Below, one piece after another: positions 35,697 through 44,622 of a DNA stretch of 64,000 nt. The position numbers and the translations under genes were made by a program. Each line of letters opens with the position of its first letter. The first letter of the stretch is position 1. The DNA comes from Methylobacterium sp. W2 (lineage in GTDB: Bacteria; Pseudomonadota; Alphaproteobacteria; Rhizobiales; Beijerinckiaceae): NCBI RefSeq assembly GCF_020662345.1, contig NZ_VMOA01000021.1:21644-85643 (forward strand), written 5' to 3'. The notes under the pieces were generated by a model that did not search any database, was not told the DNA's origin, and saw nothing but the letters and a program-made list of their open reading frames with translations.

Positions 35697-35984
35697 ATGC
35701 GTATCCGATGCCCCCATTGCGGGCCCCGCGACAACGGCGAGTTCAGCTATCTTGGCGACGCCGCGCCGATCCGGCCCGACGGTATGGAGGCGCCGCCCGC
35801 CGCCATGCACGACTACGTCTACCTGCGCGACAACCCGGCCGGCCCCCATCGCGAGCTCTGGTATCACGGCGCCGGCTGCCGCTCCTGGCTCGTGGTCGAT
35901 CGGGATACGCGAACCCACGAGATCACCGGGGTGTCCTCCGCCCGCGATGTTGCACTGAGCCGCCGGACAGGAGAGGTCGCATGA
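35697..35984 (+). CDS. mgdB: N-methylglutamate dehydrogenase subunit B (SoxD-like zinc subunit)
   Basis: 95 residues. A zinc site like that of sarcosine oxidase delta is visible: IRCPHCGPRDNGEF at the start, and a histidine and cysteine in LWYHGAGCRSWL. Such small subunits link the alpha and beta subunits in the heterotetramer. The stop overlaps the ATG of mgdC by 4 bp (ATGA), showing translational coupling in the mgdABCD operon. Confidence 0.9.
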   Translation: MRIRCPHCGPRDNGEFSYLGDAAPIRPDGMEAPPAAMHDYVYLRDNPAGPHRELWYHGAGCRSWLVVDRDTRTHEITGVSSARDVALSRRTGEVA

Positions 35985-38900
35985 CCACGATCACCCTTCG
36001 GGACACCGCCTCCCCGAGCGGCGCGACCCCGGCAACGACCACCGGGCAGGGCTTTCGCACCGCGACCGGCGGCATGATCGACCGGCGCCGTCCCCTGGAC
36101 TTCACCTTCGACGGTCGCCGCTACAGCGGTTTCCAGGGCGATACCCTGGCCTCGGCGCTGTTGGCCAACGGCGTGCGCCTCGTTGGCCGGTCGTTCAAGT
36201 ACCACCGCCCGCGCGGCATCCTCAGCGCCGGTTCGGAGGAGCCGAACGCCCTCGTCGAGCTGCGCTCGGGCGCGCGCCGCGAGCCGAACACCCGCGCCAC
36301 CGTGGCCGAACTGTACGAGGGCCTGGAGGCGTCGAGCCAGAATCGCTGGCCGTCGCTGAAATACGACGCCCTCTCGGTCAACGCCCTGGCGGCGCCGGTC
36401 TTCGCAGCGGGGTTCTACTACAAGACCTTCATGTGGCCGGCCGCTCTGTGGGAGAAGCTCTACGAGCCGATGATCCGGCGCGCCGCCGGCCTCGGTCGGG
36501 CTGCCCATGCGCCCGATCCCGACACCTACGACAAGGTCTTCGCGTTCTGTGACGTGCTGGTCATCGGCGCCGGACCGGCCGGTCTCGCGGCGGCCTTGGC
36601 CGCCGGTCGGTCGGGCGCGCGCGTCATCCTCGTCGATGAGGATCACCGGATGGGGGGGCGCCTCCTCGCCGACCAGCGCGAGATCGCCGGGCGATCCGGT
36701 GCGGATTGGGCGGCGGACGCCCTCGCCGAACTGGAATCCATGCCGGAGGTGCGCATCCTTCCCCGAACCACCCTGTTCGGGGTCTACGATCACGGTGCCT
36801 ACGGGGCGGTCGAGCGCGTCGGCGATCATCTGGCCGTGCCCCCCGCCCATGCGCCGCGCCAGCGCATGTGGCGGATCACGGCAAGGCAGGCCATCCTCGC
36901 TGCCGGAGCCATCGAGCGCCCGCACGTCTTCGGCGGCAACGACCGGCCCGGCGTGATGCTGGCCGGCGCTGTGCGGACCTACCTCAACCGATACGGCGTG
37001 CTCCCTGGCAGAACCATCGCGATCTTCACGTCGGGCGATGACGGCTGGCGCACGATGGCCGATGTCGTCGCGGCCGGCGGGCAGGTGGCGGCGGTGATCG
37101 ATTCCCGCGCCTCGGTACCGGCCGAGCTGCGCCGAGCCGCCGAGGAGGCAGGCGCGCAGGTGATCTGTGACGGCTACGTCACCGGCACGAAGGGGCATCT
37201 CGGCCTTGAGGCGATCGAGGTGGTGGACACCTATGGCAGCCGCCAGACCATCGCCTGCGACTGCCTCGCCATGGCCAATGGCTGGAACCCGATCGTGCAT
37301 CTCGATTCGCACCTGTCGCGGCGCCCGGTCTGGGACGAGGCGATCCATGCCTTCGTCCCTGGCGCGCTTCCCTCCGGCATGGTGGCCGTCGGGGCGGCGG
37401 GCGGGGCCTTTACCCTGGCCTCCTGCCTGGAAACCGGTGGCCGGGCCGGGGCGGCGGCCGCCTCCGCCTGCGGATTCGCCGGCGCCGCGCCCGAGACCCC
37501 GAAGACCGATCCCGAGAGCATTGCCCATACGCCGCTCTGGCGGGTCCCGGTCTCGAAGGGCAAGGCCTTCGTCGATTTCCAGAACGATGTGGCCGCTTCC
37601 GATGTGGAGCTCGCCCATCGCGAGGGCTTTCGCGCAGTGGAGCTCTTGAAGCGCTACACCACCCTCGGCATGGCCACCGACCAGGGCAAGACCTCGAACC
37701 TCGCCGGGCTCGGCATCATGGCGGAGCTCACCGGCCAGCCGGTCGCGAGCGTCGGCACCACGATGTTCCGGCCGCCCTTCACCCCCGTCGCCATCGGCGC
37801 CTTTGCCGGACATCACCGGGGCAAGGATTTCCGGGCGACCCGGCATGTTCCCTCCCATGCCTGGTGCGAGGAGCAGGCAGCGGTCTTCGTCGAGACCGGC
37901 CTGTGGCTTCGCCCGGCCTACTTCCCGAAGCCCGGCGAGAGCGACTGGCTGGAAACGGTCAATCGCGAGGTGAACACCGTGCGCGCTCATGTGGGCGTCT
38001 GCGACGTGACGACGTTGGGCAAGATCGACATCCAGGGGCGGGATGCGCTCGCTCTCATCGAGCGGGTCTGCGCCAATCCGTTTGGCACGCTGCCCGTGGG
38101 CAAGGCGCGCTACGCCGTGCTCCTGCGCGAGGACGGCTTCGTTCTCGACGACGGCACCGTCGCTCGGCTGGGTGAGAGCCATTTCGTGATGACGGCCTCC
38201 ACGGCCAATGCCGCCAAGGTGATGCAGCATCTGGAATTCTGCCACCAATGGCTGTGGCCGGAACTCGACGTGCAGATGGTCTCCGTGAGCGAGCAATGGG
38301 CGCAGTACGCCGTAGCCGGCCCGCGCGCCCGCGACACGCTGTGCGGCATCGTCGATCCCGGTTTCGACCTGTCGAACGAAGCCTTCCCCTTCCTGGCCTG
38401 CGCCGACGTCACGGTAGGCGGCGGCATCCCCGCACGGCTGTTCCGCATCTCGTTTTCGGGCGAACTCGCCTATGAACTCGCCGTCCCGGCGGCGTATGGC
38501 GATGCCGCGTGGCGGGCGATCATGGCGGCCGGCTCGGCCTACGGCATCACCGCCTACGGCTCGGAGGCGCTCTCAGTGATGCGCATCGAGAAGGGCCACG
38601 CGGCCGGCGCCGAGATCAACGGCCAGACCACGGCGCGGGACATCGGCCTCGGCGGCCTGCTCGCCAAGAAAAAGGACTATATCGGCCGCCTGATGAAGGA
38701 GCGGCCTGCCCTCGTCGATCCCGATCGGCCGATCCTCGTGGGTTTCCGCCCCGTCGACCGCAGCCAGCGCCTGCGCGCGGGGGCGCGGTTCCTGGCCATC
38801 GATGCCGCCCCGAGCCTCGCGGCCGACGAGGGCACCATGACCTCGGTGGCCTATTCACCGAGCCTCGGCCACTGGATCGGGCTTGGCCTGATCCGGCGCG

Positions 38901-39019
38901 GCCCCGAGCGCCATGGGACACGGGTGCGCGCCTACGATCCGGTGCGCGACGGGGATATCGAAGTCGAGATCTGCTCACCGGTCTTCGTCGACCCGAAAGA
39001 GGAGAAGCTGCGTGTCTGA
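35981..39019 (+). CDS. mgdC: N-methylglutamate dehydrogenase subunit C (SoxA-like)
   Basis: 1012 residues. Residues about 25-110 resemble the 2Fe-2S-ferredoxin-like fold of SoxA but without its cysteines (FDGRRYSGFQGDTLASALLA). A Rossmann dinucleotide site follows at about 190 (DVLVIGAGPAGLAAALAAG), then a pyridine-nucleotide-disulfide-oxidoreductase-type region. From about 630 to the end comes an aminomethyltransferase (GcvT) domain (VCDVTTLGKIDIQGRDAL) that can load the methylene group onto tetrahydrofolate. The subunit thus couples NMG oxidation to C1-folate. Operon partners overlap on both sides. Confidence 0.92.
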   Translation: MTTITLRDTASPSGATPATTTGQGFRTATGGMIDRRRPLDFTFDGRRYSGFQGDTLASALLANGVRLVGRSFKYHRPRGILSAGSEEPNALVELRSGARREPNTRATVAELYEGLEASSQNRWPSLKYDALSVNALAAPVFAAGFYYKTFMWPAALWEKLYEPMIRRAAGLGRAAHAPDPDTYDKVFAFCDVLVIGAGPAGLAAALAAGRSGARVILVDEDHRMGGRLLADQREIAGRSGADWAADALAELESMPEVRILPRTTLFGVYDHGAYGAVERVGDHLAVPPAHAPRQRMWRITARQAILAAGAIERPHVFGGNDRPGVMLAGAVRTYLNRYGVLPGRTIAIFTSGDDGWRTMADVVAAGGQVAAVIDSRASVPAELRRAAEEAGAQVICDGYVTGTKGHLGLEAIEVVDTYGSRQTIACDCLAMANGWNPIVHLDSHLSRRPVWDEAIHAFVPGALPSGMVAVGAAGGAFTLASCLETGGRAGAAAASACGFAGAAPETPKTDPESIAHTPLWRVPVSKGKAFVDFQNDVAASDVELAHREGFRAVELLKRYTTLGMATDQGKTSNLAGLGIMAELTGQPVASVGTTMFRPPFTPVAIGAFAGHHRGKDFRATRHVPSHAWCEEQAAVFVETGLWLRPAYFPKPGESDWLETVNREVNTVRAHVGVCDVTTLGKIDIQGRDALALIERVCANPFGTLPVGKARYAVLLREDGFVLDDGTVARLGESHFVMTASTANAAKVMQHLEFCHQWLWPELDVQMVSVSEQWAQYAVAGPRARDTLCGIVDPGFDLSNEAFPFLACADVTVGGGIPARLFRISFSGELAYELAVPAAYGDAAWRAIMAAGSAYGITAYGSEALSVMRIEKGHAAGAEINGQTTARDIGLGGLLAKKKDYIGRLMKERPALVDPDRPILVGFRPVDRSQRLRAGARFLAIDAAPSLAADEGTMTSVAYSPSLGHWIGLGLIRRGPERHGTRVRAYDPVRDGDIEVEICSPVFVDPKEEKLRV

Positions 39020-39629
39020 CGGCATCGAGACGACATGGCGGCCGAGAAGCGCCTGGGCGGGGATCGCACCGGTCGGCCGGCACGGACGTCCGGGCGGCGA
39101 GCCCGGTCTCACCCTGACCCTGCGCGAGGAATTCGGGCTCGCCACCCTGATCGCGGTGAAGGGCCGGACCGACGCCCTGCGGCAGGTTATGGACGCGCGC
39201 TTCGGCTGGTCGCTGCCCGATCCGGGGGGCGCCAATCTCACGGGAGAGCGGGGATTGGTCTGGTCCGGACCGGATCAATGGCTCGCTCTCTTCGAGGAGC
39301 GCAGGGAGATGGCGGGCCTCGGCCAAGCCCTTGAAGGCCTGGCCGCGGTCACCGACCAGAGCGACGCCCGCGCGATCGTCCGCGTGTCCGGGCCGGACGC
39401 CCGGGCGTTCCTCGCCAAGGGCCTCGCCATCGACCTTCATCCCCGTGCCTTCCAGCCGGGGCAGGTCGCCGTCACTGCCCTTGCGCATATGGGCGCGCAG
39501 GTCTGGCAGCGGGACGCAGTCCCCACCTACGACCTCGCCGTGGCACGCAGTTCCACCGGCAGCGTCTGGTCGTGGATGAGCCACGCCGCGGCTGAGTTCG
39601 GCTACGACGTTCGCAATGCGGCGCCGTGA
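39012..39629 (+). CDS. mgdD: N-methylglutamate dehydrogenase subunit D (SoxG-like)
   Basis: 205 residues, GTG start overlapping the end of mgdC by 8 bp. The sequence fits the sarcosine oxidase gamma family: LTGERGLVWSGPDQWLALF, VTDQSDARAIVRVSG, GLAIDLHPRAFQPGQVAVTAL and a final SWMSHAAAEFGYDV. It is the smallest globular subunit with a GcvT-like fold and stabilises the complex. A strong hairpin at 39634-39656 lies right after its stop. Confidence 0.9.
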   Translation: MSDGIETTWRPRSAWAGIAPVGRHGRPGGEPGLTLTLREEFGLATLIAVKGRTDALRQVMDARFGWSLPDPGGANLTGERGLVWSGPDQWLALFEERREMAGLGQALEGLAAVTDQSDARAIVRVSGPDARAFLAKGLAIDLHPRAFQPGQVAVTALAHMGAQVWQRDAVPTYDLAVARSSTGSVWSWMSHAAAEFGYDVRNAAP

Positions 39630-39633
39630 GCGG

Positions 39634-39656
39634 ATCCGGCCGGGGACCGGCCGGAT
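39634..39656. terminator. Bidirectional terminator hairpin after mgdD
   Basis: ATCCGGCCGG and CCGGCCGGAT form a perfect 10-bp stem with a 3-base loop, extended by outer GAGC/GCTC pairing. It is 5 bp after the mgdD stop and 3 bp before the stop of the convergent regulator gene. No T-tract is present. Confidence 0.65.
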
Positions 39657-39659
39657 GGC

Positions 39660-40307
39660 TCAGCTGCGCGGATAGATGATGATGGAGAGGTAGGTCATCG
39701 GCGTCTTAATCAGCTTGGCCGGCCCGTGCGAGGCTGCCGAATCGAACAGGAGCGAGTCGCCCGGCTGCAGTGTGTAATCGTGTTTGTCATGGCGATAGAT
39801 GACTTCGCCGGTCAGCATATAGATGAACTCGGTCCCGCCATGCCGGAACTCCGTATAGGACTCGGCATCGTTCTCCAGGGTGATGAGATACGGCTCGACG
39901 ACGATTTCACCGCGCAGGCCCGCCCCGAGGAGTTCGTAGAGATGCCCGGCCTTCGTCCCGCGCCGCTCGATGACGACACCCTGCCCGCGCCTGACGAAAG
40001 AGCAGTCGCGGCTCTCCTCGAAGGCCGAGAACAGAACGGTGATGGGCACGTTCAACGCCTTGGCGACGGCGTTGATCGACGACAGCGACGGCGAAATCTG
40101 CCCGTTCTCCATCTTGGAGATCATGCCGGGCGAGATCCCGGCCGCTGTTCCGAGATCAGCCACCGAGAGGTCGCGCTCGCGCCGGAACAGGCGGATCTGG
40201 TGGCCAAGCGCCCGCTCGAGTGTCCGCTTGTCGTCGACCGGTGCGTTCGAGGCGGTGTTCAGCATCCGGTTTCTGATCTCGTCCTGAGCGCGACACGCAT
40301 CGAGCAC
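39660..40307 (-). CDS. XRE-cupin transcriptional regulator
   Basis: 215 residues. An N-terminal helix-turn-helix of the Cro/C1 type (about 35-90, SVADLGTAAGISPGMISKMENGQISPSL) and a C-terminal cupin (about 140-210, YTEFRHGGTEFIYMLTGEV and YTLQPGDSLLFDS). Relatives control amine and polyamine catabolic genes, with the cupin as sensor. Between mgdABCD and the permease operon in the methylamine island, it probably regulates one or both; the target is inferred. An internal ATG (position 40265) is an alternative start. Confidence 0.85.
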   Translation of the reverse strand: MLDACRAQDEIRNRMLNTASNAPVDDKRTLERALGHQIRLFRRERDLSVADLGTAAGISPGMISKMENGQISPSLSSINAVAKALNVPITVLFSAFEESRDCSFVRRGQGVVIERRGTKAGHLYELLGAGLRGEIVVEPYLITLENDAESYTEFRHGGTEFIYMLTGEVIYRHDKHDYTLQPGDSLLFDSAASHGPAKLIKTPMTYLSIIIYPRS

Positions 40308-40611
40308 GACGCACGAGCTAGCATGTCGGCATACGATTCTCGTCTAGCACCGGAACACCGCACCGAACAGGTTGCGCGATCGCCGGTGAGGCGATCCGAC
40401 TCATCATGGCCGATGGCAGGATTTGCGCACTTCGTTCATCGGTGCTGACACCCCAGCCAAGCAGGCACCTCGAACGGCGAAACCCGTCCGTGTGAAGAAC
40501 ACGGTGCGAATCCTTCGCGCCAGCAGACGAGTTGCTTCGGATATCAAGTCCAGAACGCCTCGGGATAAGACAGTCGACCGTTTCGACACGGCCATCCTCG
40601 GAGGTCGTGGG
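40308..40611. other. Intergenic region in the methylamine island
   Basis: 304 bp between the XRE-cupin gene and the last gene of the permease operon. It holds a short inverted repeat (GCGATCGCC / GGCGATC near 40377-40396), which may be an operator of the regulator gene; no gene is seen. Confidence 0.35.
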
Positions 40612-40923
40612 TCAAGGTGTCGACCTGGTCGAGCGTAGGGAGGAGCCAGAGGACATCACCGCACGCAGCCGCGCGATCCGGTAAGCATCGGGGATCGACA
40701 GGGCCCAGACGAACACGCCGGCGGCGTGGCGACCGATCACATCCACATCCGGGGAGGCGAATTTCGCGGTCAGCCACGCTCCCACCAGGGTGAAGAACGC
40801 GAATCCCAAGCCGCGTTGTGCCTTTCCGGCCAGCACATGGCCCATGCCGGGAAGCGCGATGGCTGCCGCAAGGACGAAATAAGGGTTAGGCTGCGGCGCG
40901 CGCAGGGGTTTGTTCGGATCCAT
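40612..40923 (-). CDS. Small membrane protein (103 aa), last gene of permease operon
   Basis: Two or three hydrophobic segments (PYFVLAAAIALPGMGHVLAG, GFAFFTLVGAWLTAKF, AAGVFVWALSIPDAYRIARL). The GMGHVLAGKAQRG element resembles the TM2-domain-like motif of small membrane proteins that start with GxGHxxxG. The start overlaps the end of the preceding gene (40886-41578) by 38 bp, so it belongs to that operon. Function unknown. Confidence 0.65.
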   Translation of the reverse strand: MDPNKPLRAPQPNPYFVLAAAIALPGMGHVLAGKAQRGLGFAFFTLVGAWLTAKFASPDVDVIGRHAAGVFVWALSIPDAYRIARLRAVMSSGSSLRSTRSTP

Positions 40924-41578
40924 GGGCTGTGCCTTCTCCGGTGAGGCTCCAGACGAGGCCTGTTGCTTGGGCGAGCAGCGGCCGAAGCTGCTCCGGACCT
41001 ATCTGCGTCACGGGAAAGCGATTCTCGCGCAAGAGCAGGTAGGCACCACGATCGCCCTGGCAGAGCTGGCTCACGATCCGAATTCCCCGGGGCGTCAGCA
41101 GCACTTCCTTCACGCGTGGCTCGGTGAGGATGCTAGCGATTGCCCCTGAGGCGCGGACAAGGAGCGGTTCGGCGCCGGGCGATCCCCGCACCAACGTCTC
41201 ACCCGGCCAGCCCTCCGGCACATCGTAGCGCGCCGGAAGGTTGTCCGCAGGGGCGTAGAATTCGACGCCTACGACGCGCCTGAGGACGTCGATCGTGCCG
41301 CGAACACCGGTCGCATGGTGCACCGAGACGCTGACCCAGAGCTGCGGCAGGCGACGGAAGGCCAAGGCTTCGGGAATGACCCGAACCTCGACCGGCATGT
41401 CCAGGAACCGGCCCGCGAGGCTTCCGAAGCCCGTCGGGTCACGGCCATGAATCGGCTCCGCCAGAAGGGTTTCGCAGGGCTGGAGCATCCCGGCGCGTTC
41501 CGCCGAGGCCGTTCGGCTGCGCCGGTAGAGCGCGTAGCCGGCGGCACCGAGGATCGGAAGAACGAGGAGGTCGATCAT
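40886..41578 (-). CDS. Hypothetical protein of the permease operon (230 aa)
   Basis: One N-terminal hydrophobic segment (MIDLLVLPILGAAGYALY) anchors a cytoplasmic domain of about 200 residues with a mixed alpha/beta look (VRVIPEALAFRRLPQLWVSVSV, EFYAPADNLPARYDVPEGWPG). The start at 41578 is only 7 bp after the permease stop and the protein overlaps the next gene. I recognise no family. Its constant place next to the permease suggests an accessory or regulatory role in transport. Confidence 0.65.
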   Translation of the reverse strand: MIDLLVLPILGAAGYALYRRSRTASAERAGMLQPCETLLAEPIHGRDPTGFGSLAGRFLDMPVEVRVIPEALAFRRLPQLWVSVSVHHATGVRGTIDVLRRVVGVEFYAPADNLPARYDVPEGWPGETLVRGSPGAEPLLVRASGAIASILTEPRVKEVLLTPRGIRIVSQLCQGDRGAYLLLRENRFPVTQIGPEQLRPLLAQATGLVWSLTGEGTAHGSEQTPARAAA

Positions 41579-41585
41579 GCCGGTC

Positions 41586-43043
41586 TCAATAGCCGCGTGG
41601 CTTCGGCCAGTGCATGGTGAACTGGTCGCCGCGCCGGACATACTTGTAGCGGTGCAGCACGAACCAGGCGGAGGCGATGATGTAGAAGGTCATCATCGCG
41701 ACGAGCTGCGTCCCGTAGCCGAGGAAGACCGCCACATAGGTCACACTGCACAGGAGCAGCAGCAGCAGGCACGGCAGCGGGTGAAGCGGATGGACGTAGC
41801 CTCTCTGAATGGTGCCGAGGGGCCATTTCCGCCGGAACAGGACGATGGAGAGCGCCATCAGGGTGTAGCCGAGCAGCCCGGACAGGATCGAGAAGGTGAT
41901 GGTCTGGTCGAGCGGTGTCGAGACCGCGAACATGATCGCCACCGGTACGAAGAAGACGATCGACCGGTAGGGGGTGTGGTAGGCGGGGTGGACCGCACCG
42001 AACCAGGCCGGCATGTAACGGTCGCGTCCCATGGCGAACCAGGCCCGCGAGGCGTCGTTGATGCAGCCATTGGCCGAGGCGACGGTGGCGAACAGGGTGC
42101 CGAAGAACAAAGATACTTCAAGCCAGCGACTCCCCGTGAGACGCCCCGCATCGTAGAGCGGCGTCACGGCTTGGCCGAGATATTCCCAAGGCATCAGTCC
42201 CGAGCAGACGTACCAGGTCGCCGTGGCGGCGATCAGCAGGGTCATCATCCCCGTCATGGTGCCCAGTGGCAGGGCGCGGGCGGGCGAGCGCACCTCCTCG
42301 GCGGCCTGCGTCGTTCCCTCGATGCCGAGATAGAACCACAGGCCGAAATGCATGGCGGCGAGGATGCCGAGATTCCCGTATGGCAGGCCGACCAGGAGGG
42401 CATCGTGCTGCAGCACGGCGCCCGGCGCCCAGGGCTGGGTCGCCACGAAGAGCACCACGATGGCGAGGAAGGCCGCGGCGGTGATCAGCAGGTTCATCGT
42501 CAGCGATGCGAGCACGCCGCGATAATTCAGGAAGGCGAGGGCCACGATGGTGAGCACCATGAAAGCGCGCTTGTCGATGGTGCCCGCGACACCGAGATTG
42601 GCCATGAACGCTTCGAGCAGATCCCCGGTCACGATGGCGTTCGAGACCTGGAGCATGGTGTAGGCCATCACGAGGTAGAGGCCGACATTGAAGGCCGCGA
42701 GCGGCCCGATGATGTGCTTGGCCTGCGCGTACTGGCCGCCGGCGGCGGCCACCGTGGAGGTGATCTCGGAATCGATCATGGCCACGCAGGTATAGAGGAT
42801 CCCGGCGAGCCAGCAGGCCGTCAGCGCCGCGATCGGTCCACCCTTGCCGACGGCGAAGTTCCAGCCCATGAACTCGCCCACCAGCACGATCCCGACGCCG
42901 AGCGCCCAGACGTGACCGGGGCCGAGCACGCGCAGGAGCGCGACCTTTCTGGCGGGCACCGCGCCCGCCACCGACGACACGTCAGACAGGGAGACCTTCG
43001 GGGTCTGGAATCCTGGCGGAGAGGCGACCTGACCGTCCTGCAT
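41586..43043 (-). CDS. APC-family permease (ethanolamine/amino-acid permease-like)
   Basis: 485 residues with about 12 transmembrane helices. The first helix holds GVGIVLVGEFMGWNFAVGKGG, matching the GxGxxxGxFxGWN pattern of EutH/Eat-type permeases; further segments are GLYLVMAYTMLQVSNAIV, LWFYLGIEGTTQAAEEVRSP and the aromatic-rich C-terminus. It is likely a proton-coupled importer of a small cationic amine or amino acid. In this island methylamine, NMG or GMA are the obvious candidates, but that is context inference. The ATG at 43043 overlaps the stop of the preceding 56-codon gene (TGATG). Confidence 0.85.
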   Translation of the reverse strand: MQDGQVASPPGFQTPKVSLSDVSSVAGAVPARKVALLRVLGPGHVWALGVGIVLVGEFMGWNFAVGKGGPIAALTACWLAGILYTCVAMIDSEITSTVAAAGGQYAQAKHIIGPLAAFNVGLYLVMAYTMLQVSNAIVTGDLLEAFMANLGVAGTIDKRAFMVLTIVALAFLNYRGVLASLTMNLLITAAAFLAIVVLFVATQPWAPGAVLQHDALLVGLPYGNLGILAAMHFGLWFYLGIEGTTQAAEEVRSPARALPLGTMTGMMTLLIAATATWYVCSGLMPWEYLGQAVTPLYDAGRLTGSRWLEVSLFFGTLFATVASANGCINDASRAWFAMGRDRYMPAWFGAVHPAYHTPYRSIVFFVPVAIMFAVSTPLDQTITFSILSGLLGYTLMALSIVLFRRKWPLGTIQRGYVHPLHPLPCLLLLLLCSVTYVAVFLGYGTQLVAMMTFYIIASAWFVLHRYKYVRRGDQFTMHWPKPRGY

Positions 43044-43213
43044 CACGACCTCGCTGCCCGTTCGCCGACATCGGCATCCACGATCTCGCCCTCCTCGGAC
43101 GAGAGGAGGTAATCCTCTCCGAAGGCTCGGTTGGTGCGCACCAGATCGACGGCCATCCAGAGCGACAGGGCTCCGGCGATCGCCCAGGCGCTCCAGTTCA
43201 TGATCTCGACCAT
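43043..43213 (-). CDS. Very small single-span membrane protein (56 aa)
   Basis: One hydrophobic helix (WSAWAIAGALSLWMAVDLV) followed by a charged tail rich in Glu/Asp (LLSSEEGEIVDADVGER). The stop codon shares a base with the permease start, so the two are translationally coupled, as often seen for a small subunit of a membrane complex. Too short for database family recognition by eye; its reality is supported by operon packing and the hydrophobic pattern. Confidence 0.7.
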   Translation of the reverse strand: MVEIMNWSAWAIAGALSLWMAVDLVRTNRAFGEDYLLSSEEGEIVDADVGERAARS

Positions 43214-43268
43214 GACGAATATCCTCGTAGGAAAGGAACGGGCTGGCCGTGACCGCGCCCAATGTGGC

Positions 43269-43679
43269 TCAGCGCGGCTCGACGGGCTTGGTCGGGTCAT
43301 CGTCACCGAAGCGCTCGGCGATGACTTCGCGGTACTCGTGGTCGGAGTAGCGGAACATGAAGACGAAGTAGGCGACGATGATCAGCGCCGTGAACACCAG
43401 GGTCGTCCAGTTGAAGTTATAGTCAAAGCGCGTGCCGATGATCGTCGCGGCCTTTTCCGGCGCGATGCCCAACTTCTCCCATTGCGCCGCCATGACCGCG
43501 TTCTGACCCAGGGATTCCCAGGACGGGTTCGGATACTCCGTCGTGGTCGTGCCCCCGCCGGCCAGTTTGAGCCACAGCGGCAGATAGAGCGTGATGAAGA
43601 CCAGGACGAGCATCAAGATCGCGTCGAAGATCTGCCCGACGATCGGCTGACTCGGCGGCTCGTAGGGAACCTTCTTCAT
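43269..43679 (-). CDS. Small two-span membrane protein (136 aa)
   Basis: Helix 1 (AILMLVLVFITLYLPLWLKLA) and helix 2 (WTTLVFTALIIVAYFVFMFRY) are separated by about 55 residues (GGGTTTTEYPNPSWESLGQN) that probably face the periplasm, because the basic N-terminus (MKKVPYEPP) and the charged C-terminus would be cytoplasmic. The ATG overlaps the stop of the upstream gene by 4 bp. No family recognised. In this operon a role as transporter accessory subunit is the simplest inference. Confidence 0.75.
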   Translation of the reverse strand: MKKVPYEPPSQPIVGQIFDAILMLVLVFITLYLPLWLKLAGGGTTTTEYPNPSWESLGQNAVMAAQWEKLGIAPEKAATIIGTRFDYNFNWTTLVFTALIIVAYFVFMFRYSDHEYREVIAERFGDDDPTKPVEPR

Positions 43680-43978
43680 TCGGTTGCTCCTTTGTGCTGA
43701 CGCGCTTTGCGGATCTGATCGAGGTAGTAGATGTCGGTGCCGTAGATCGCGGCCTTGTCCTCACTGTAATGACGGATCATCGCGAAGGTGGATGCAGTAT
43801 TGAGGAACAGAACGATGGCCGCGAGGATCGCCATCGGGGTCAGCAAATGAGCGCCGTCGAAGGCCTGCCACATGCTCCAGAACGTGAAGCCATAGATCAG
43901 CCAGACGGCGACCACCGCAAACATCGCAGCCGCGCTGTCGCGCCGGAACATCGATGAGATGCGGGGATCCTGATTCAC
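43676..43978 (-). CDS. Small two-span membrane protein (100 aa), first gene of permease operon
   Basis: GTG start preceded by GGAGGACGT, a strong ribosome-binding site. Helix 1 (AAAMFAVVAVWLIYGFTFWSMW) and helix 2 (LTPMAILAAIVLFLNTASTFAM) are followed by a polar tail with several tyrosines (DIYYLDQIRK). The N-terminus is hydrophilic (NQDPRISSMFRRD). It overlaps the next small membrane gene by 4 bp. I do not recognise a family; together with the two following genes it forms a set of three tiny membrane proteins before the permease. Confidence 0.75.
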   Translation of the reverse strand: MNQDPRISSMFRRDSAAAMFAVVAVWLIYGFTFWSMWQAFDGAHLLTPMAILAAIVLFLNTASTFAMIRHYSEDKAAIYGTDIYYLDQIRKARQHKGATE

Positions 43979-44622
43979 GGCACGTCCTCCTTCAGAAATT
44001 TTCTTTTTGAGAACCGAGGGTTCCTTTCCGGAAAGATCCTGCCGGAAATGGGCCGTTGTCAATGCCTAAAATGATGGCGCGCTGCACGCAGAATGAATTT
44101 TTCTGCCTAATCCTTCGCGGTGACGGCCTGAGCCGACGGGGGCATGTAGTTGCGAAGGGGAGGGGCGTTTGCCCGTTATCCAGACGTGCCATCGCCTCGT
44201 TCCGTCCTGGTCGGACGCTGCTGTTTTCTCCGTCCGACAGGACTTGACGGCTCGCTGCATTTCGCGAAACCCTATTTCCTGAAGGGAATTATCGATCATC
44301 CAGTCGAGCAGACGCTCTCGTCGCGGCGGCCTGCATTGTTGGCGTTTGTCCGCGAATAAGCGCGTCAACGCCAGGACTGATGCTTGGAAACTCAGTCCAG
44401 TAGGGCGGGCCGCTTGAGGGGCACCGGTTTGGTCGGGCTTATTTTCCTCTGACCCGGAGGTTTGTCTTCGAGCTTCCCATTGTGAGAGGGCGCACCCTGC
44501 AACACCTGAATGACGTACCGGCCGATAATTTCTCGAGAAGAATTTTTTGTGACCGATAGTTGACGCTTCGGTTGGAATGTGAGAGCACCGATCAAGGTGC
44601 TCGATGGAAGCGGGAAAGCGCG
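43979..44622. promoter_or_regulatory. Divergent control region of permease operon and mgsABC
   Basis: 644 bp without a supported gene, between two outward-facing operons of the methylamine pathway. Perfect palindromes CTTTCCGGAAAG (44024-44035) and TTCTCGAGAA (44530-44539) lie about 50 bp upstream of the permease operon and about 85 bp upstream of mgsA. They are candidates for the sites of the two regulators of this island. No sigma-54 box or riboswitch was found. Confidence 0.45.

Noticed and set aside
35864..38296. 810-codon minus-strand frame opposite mgdC
   Set aside because: mgdC has clear domains on the plus strand; the antisense product is rich in Gly, Arg and His without recognisable folds.
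34416..39629. Interpretation of the dehydrogenase genes as sarcosine oxidase soxBDAG
   Set aside because: The subunits are homologous to sarcosine oxidase, but mgsABC and gmaS in the same island and a ferredoxin-like region without cysteines favour N-methylglutamate dehydrogenase. A glyA/purU context typical of sox operons is absent.
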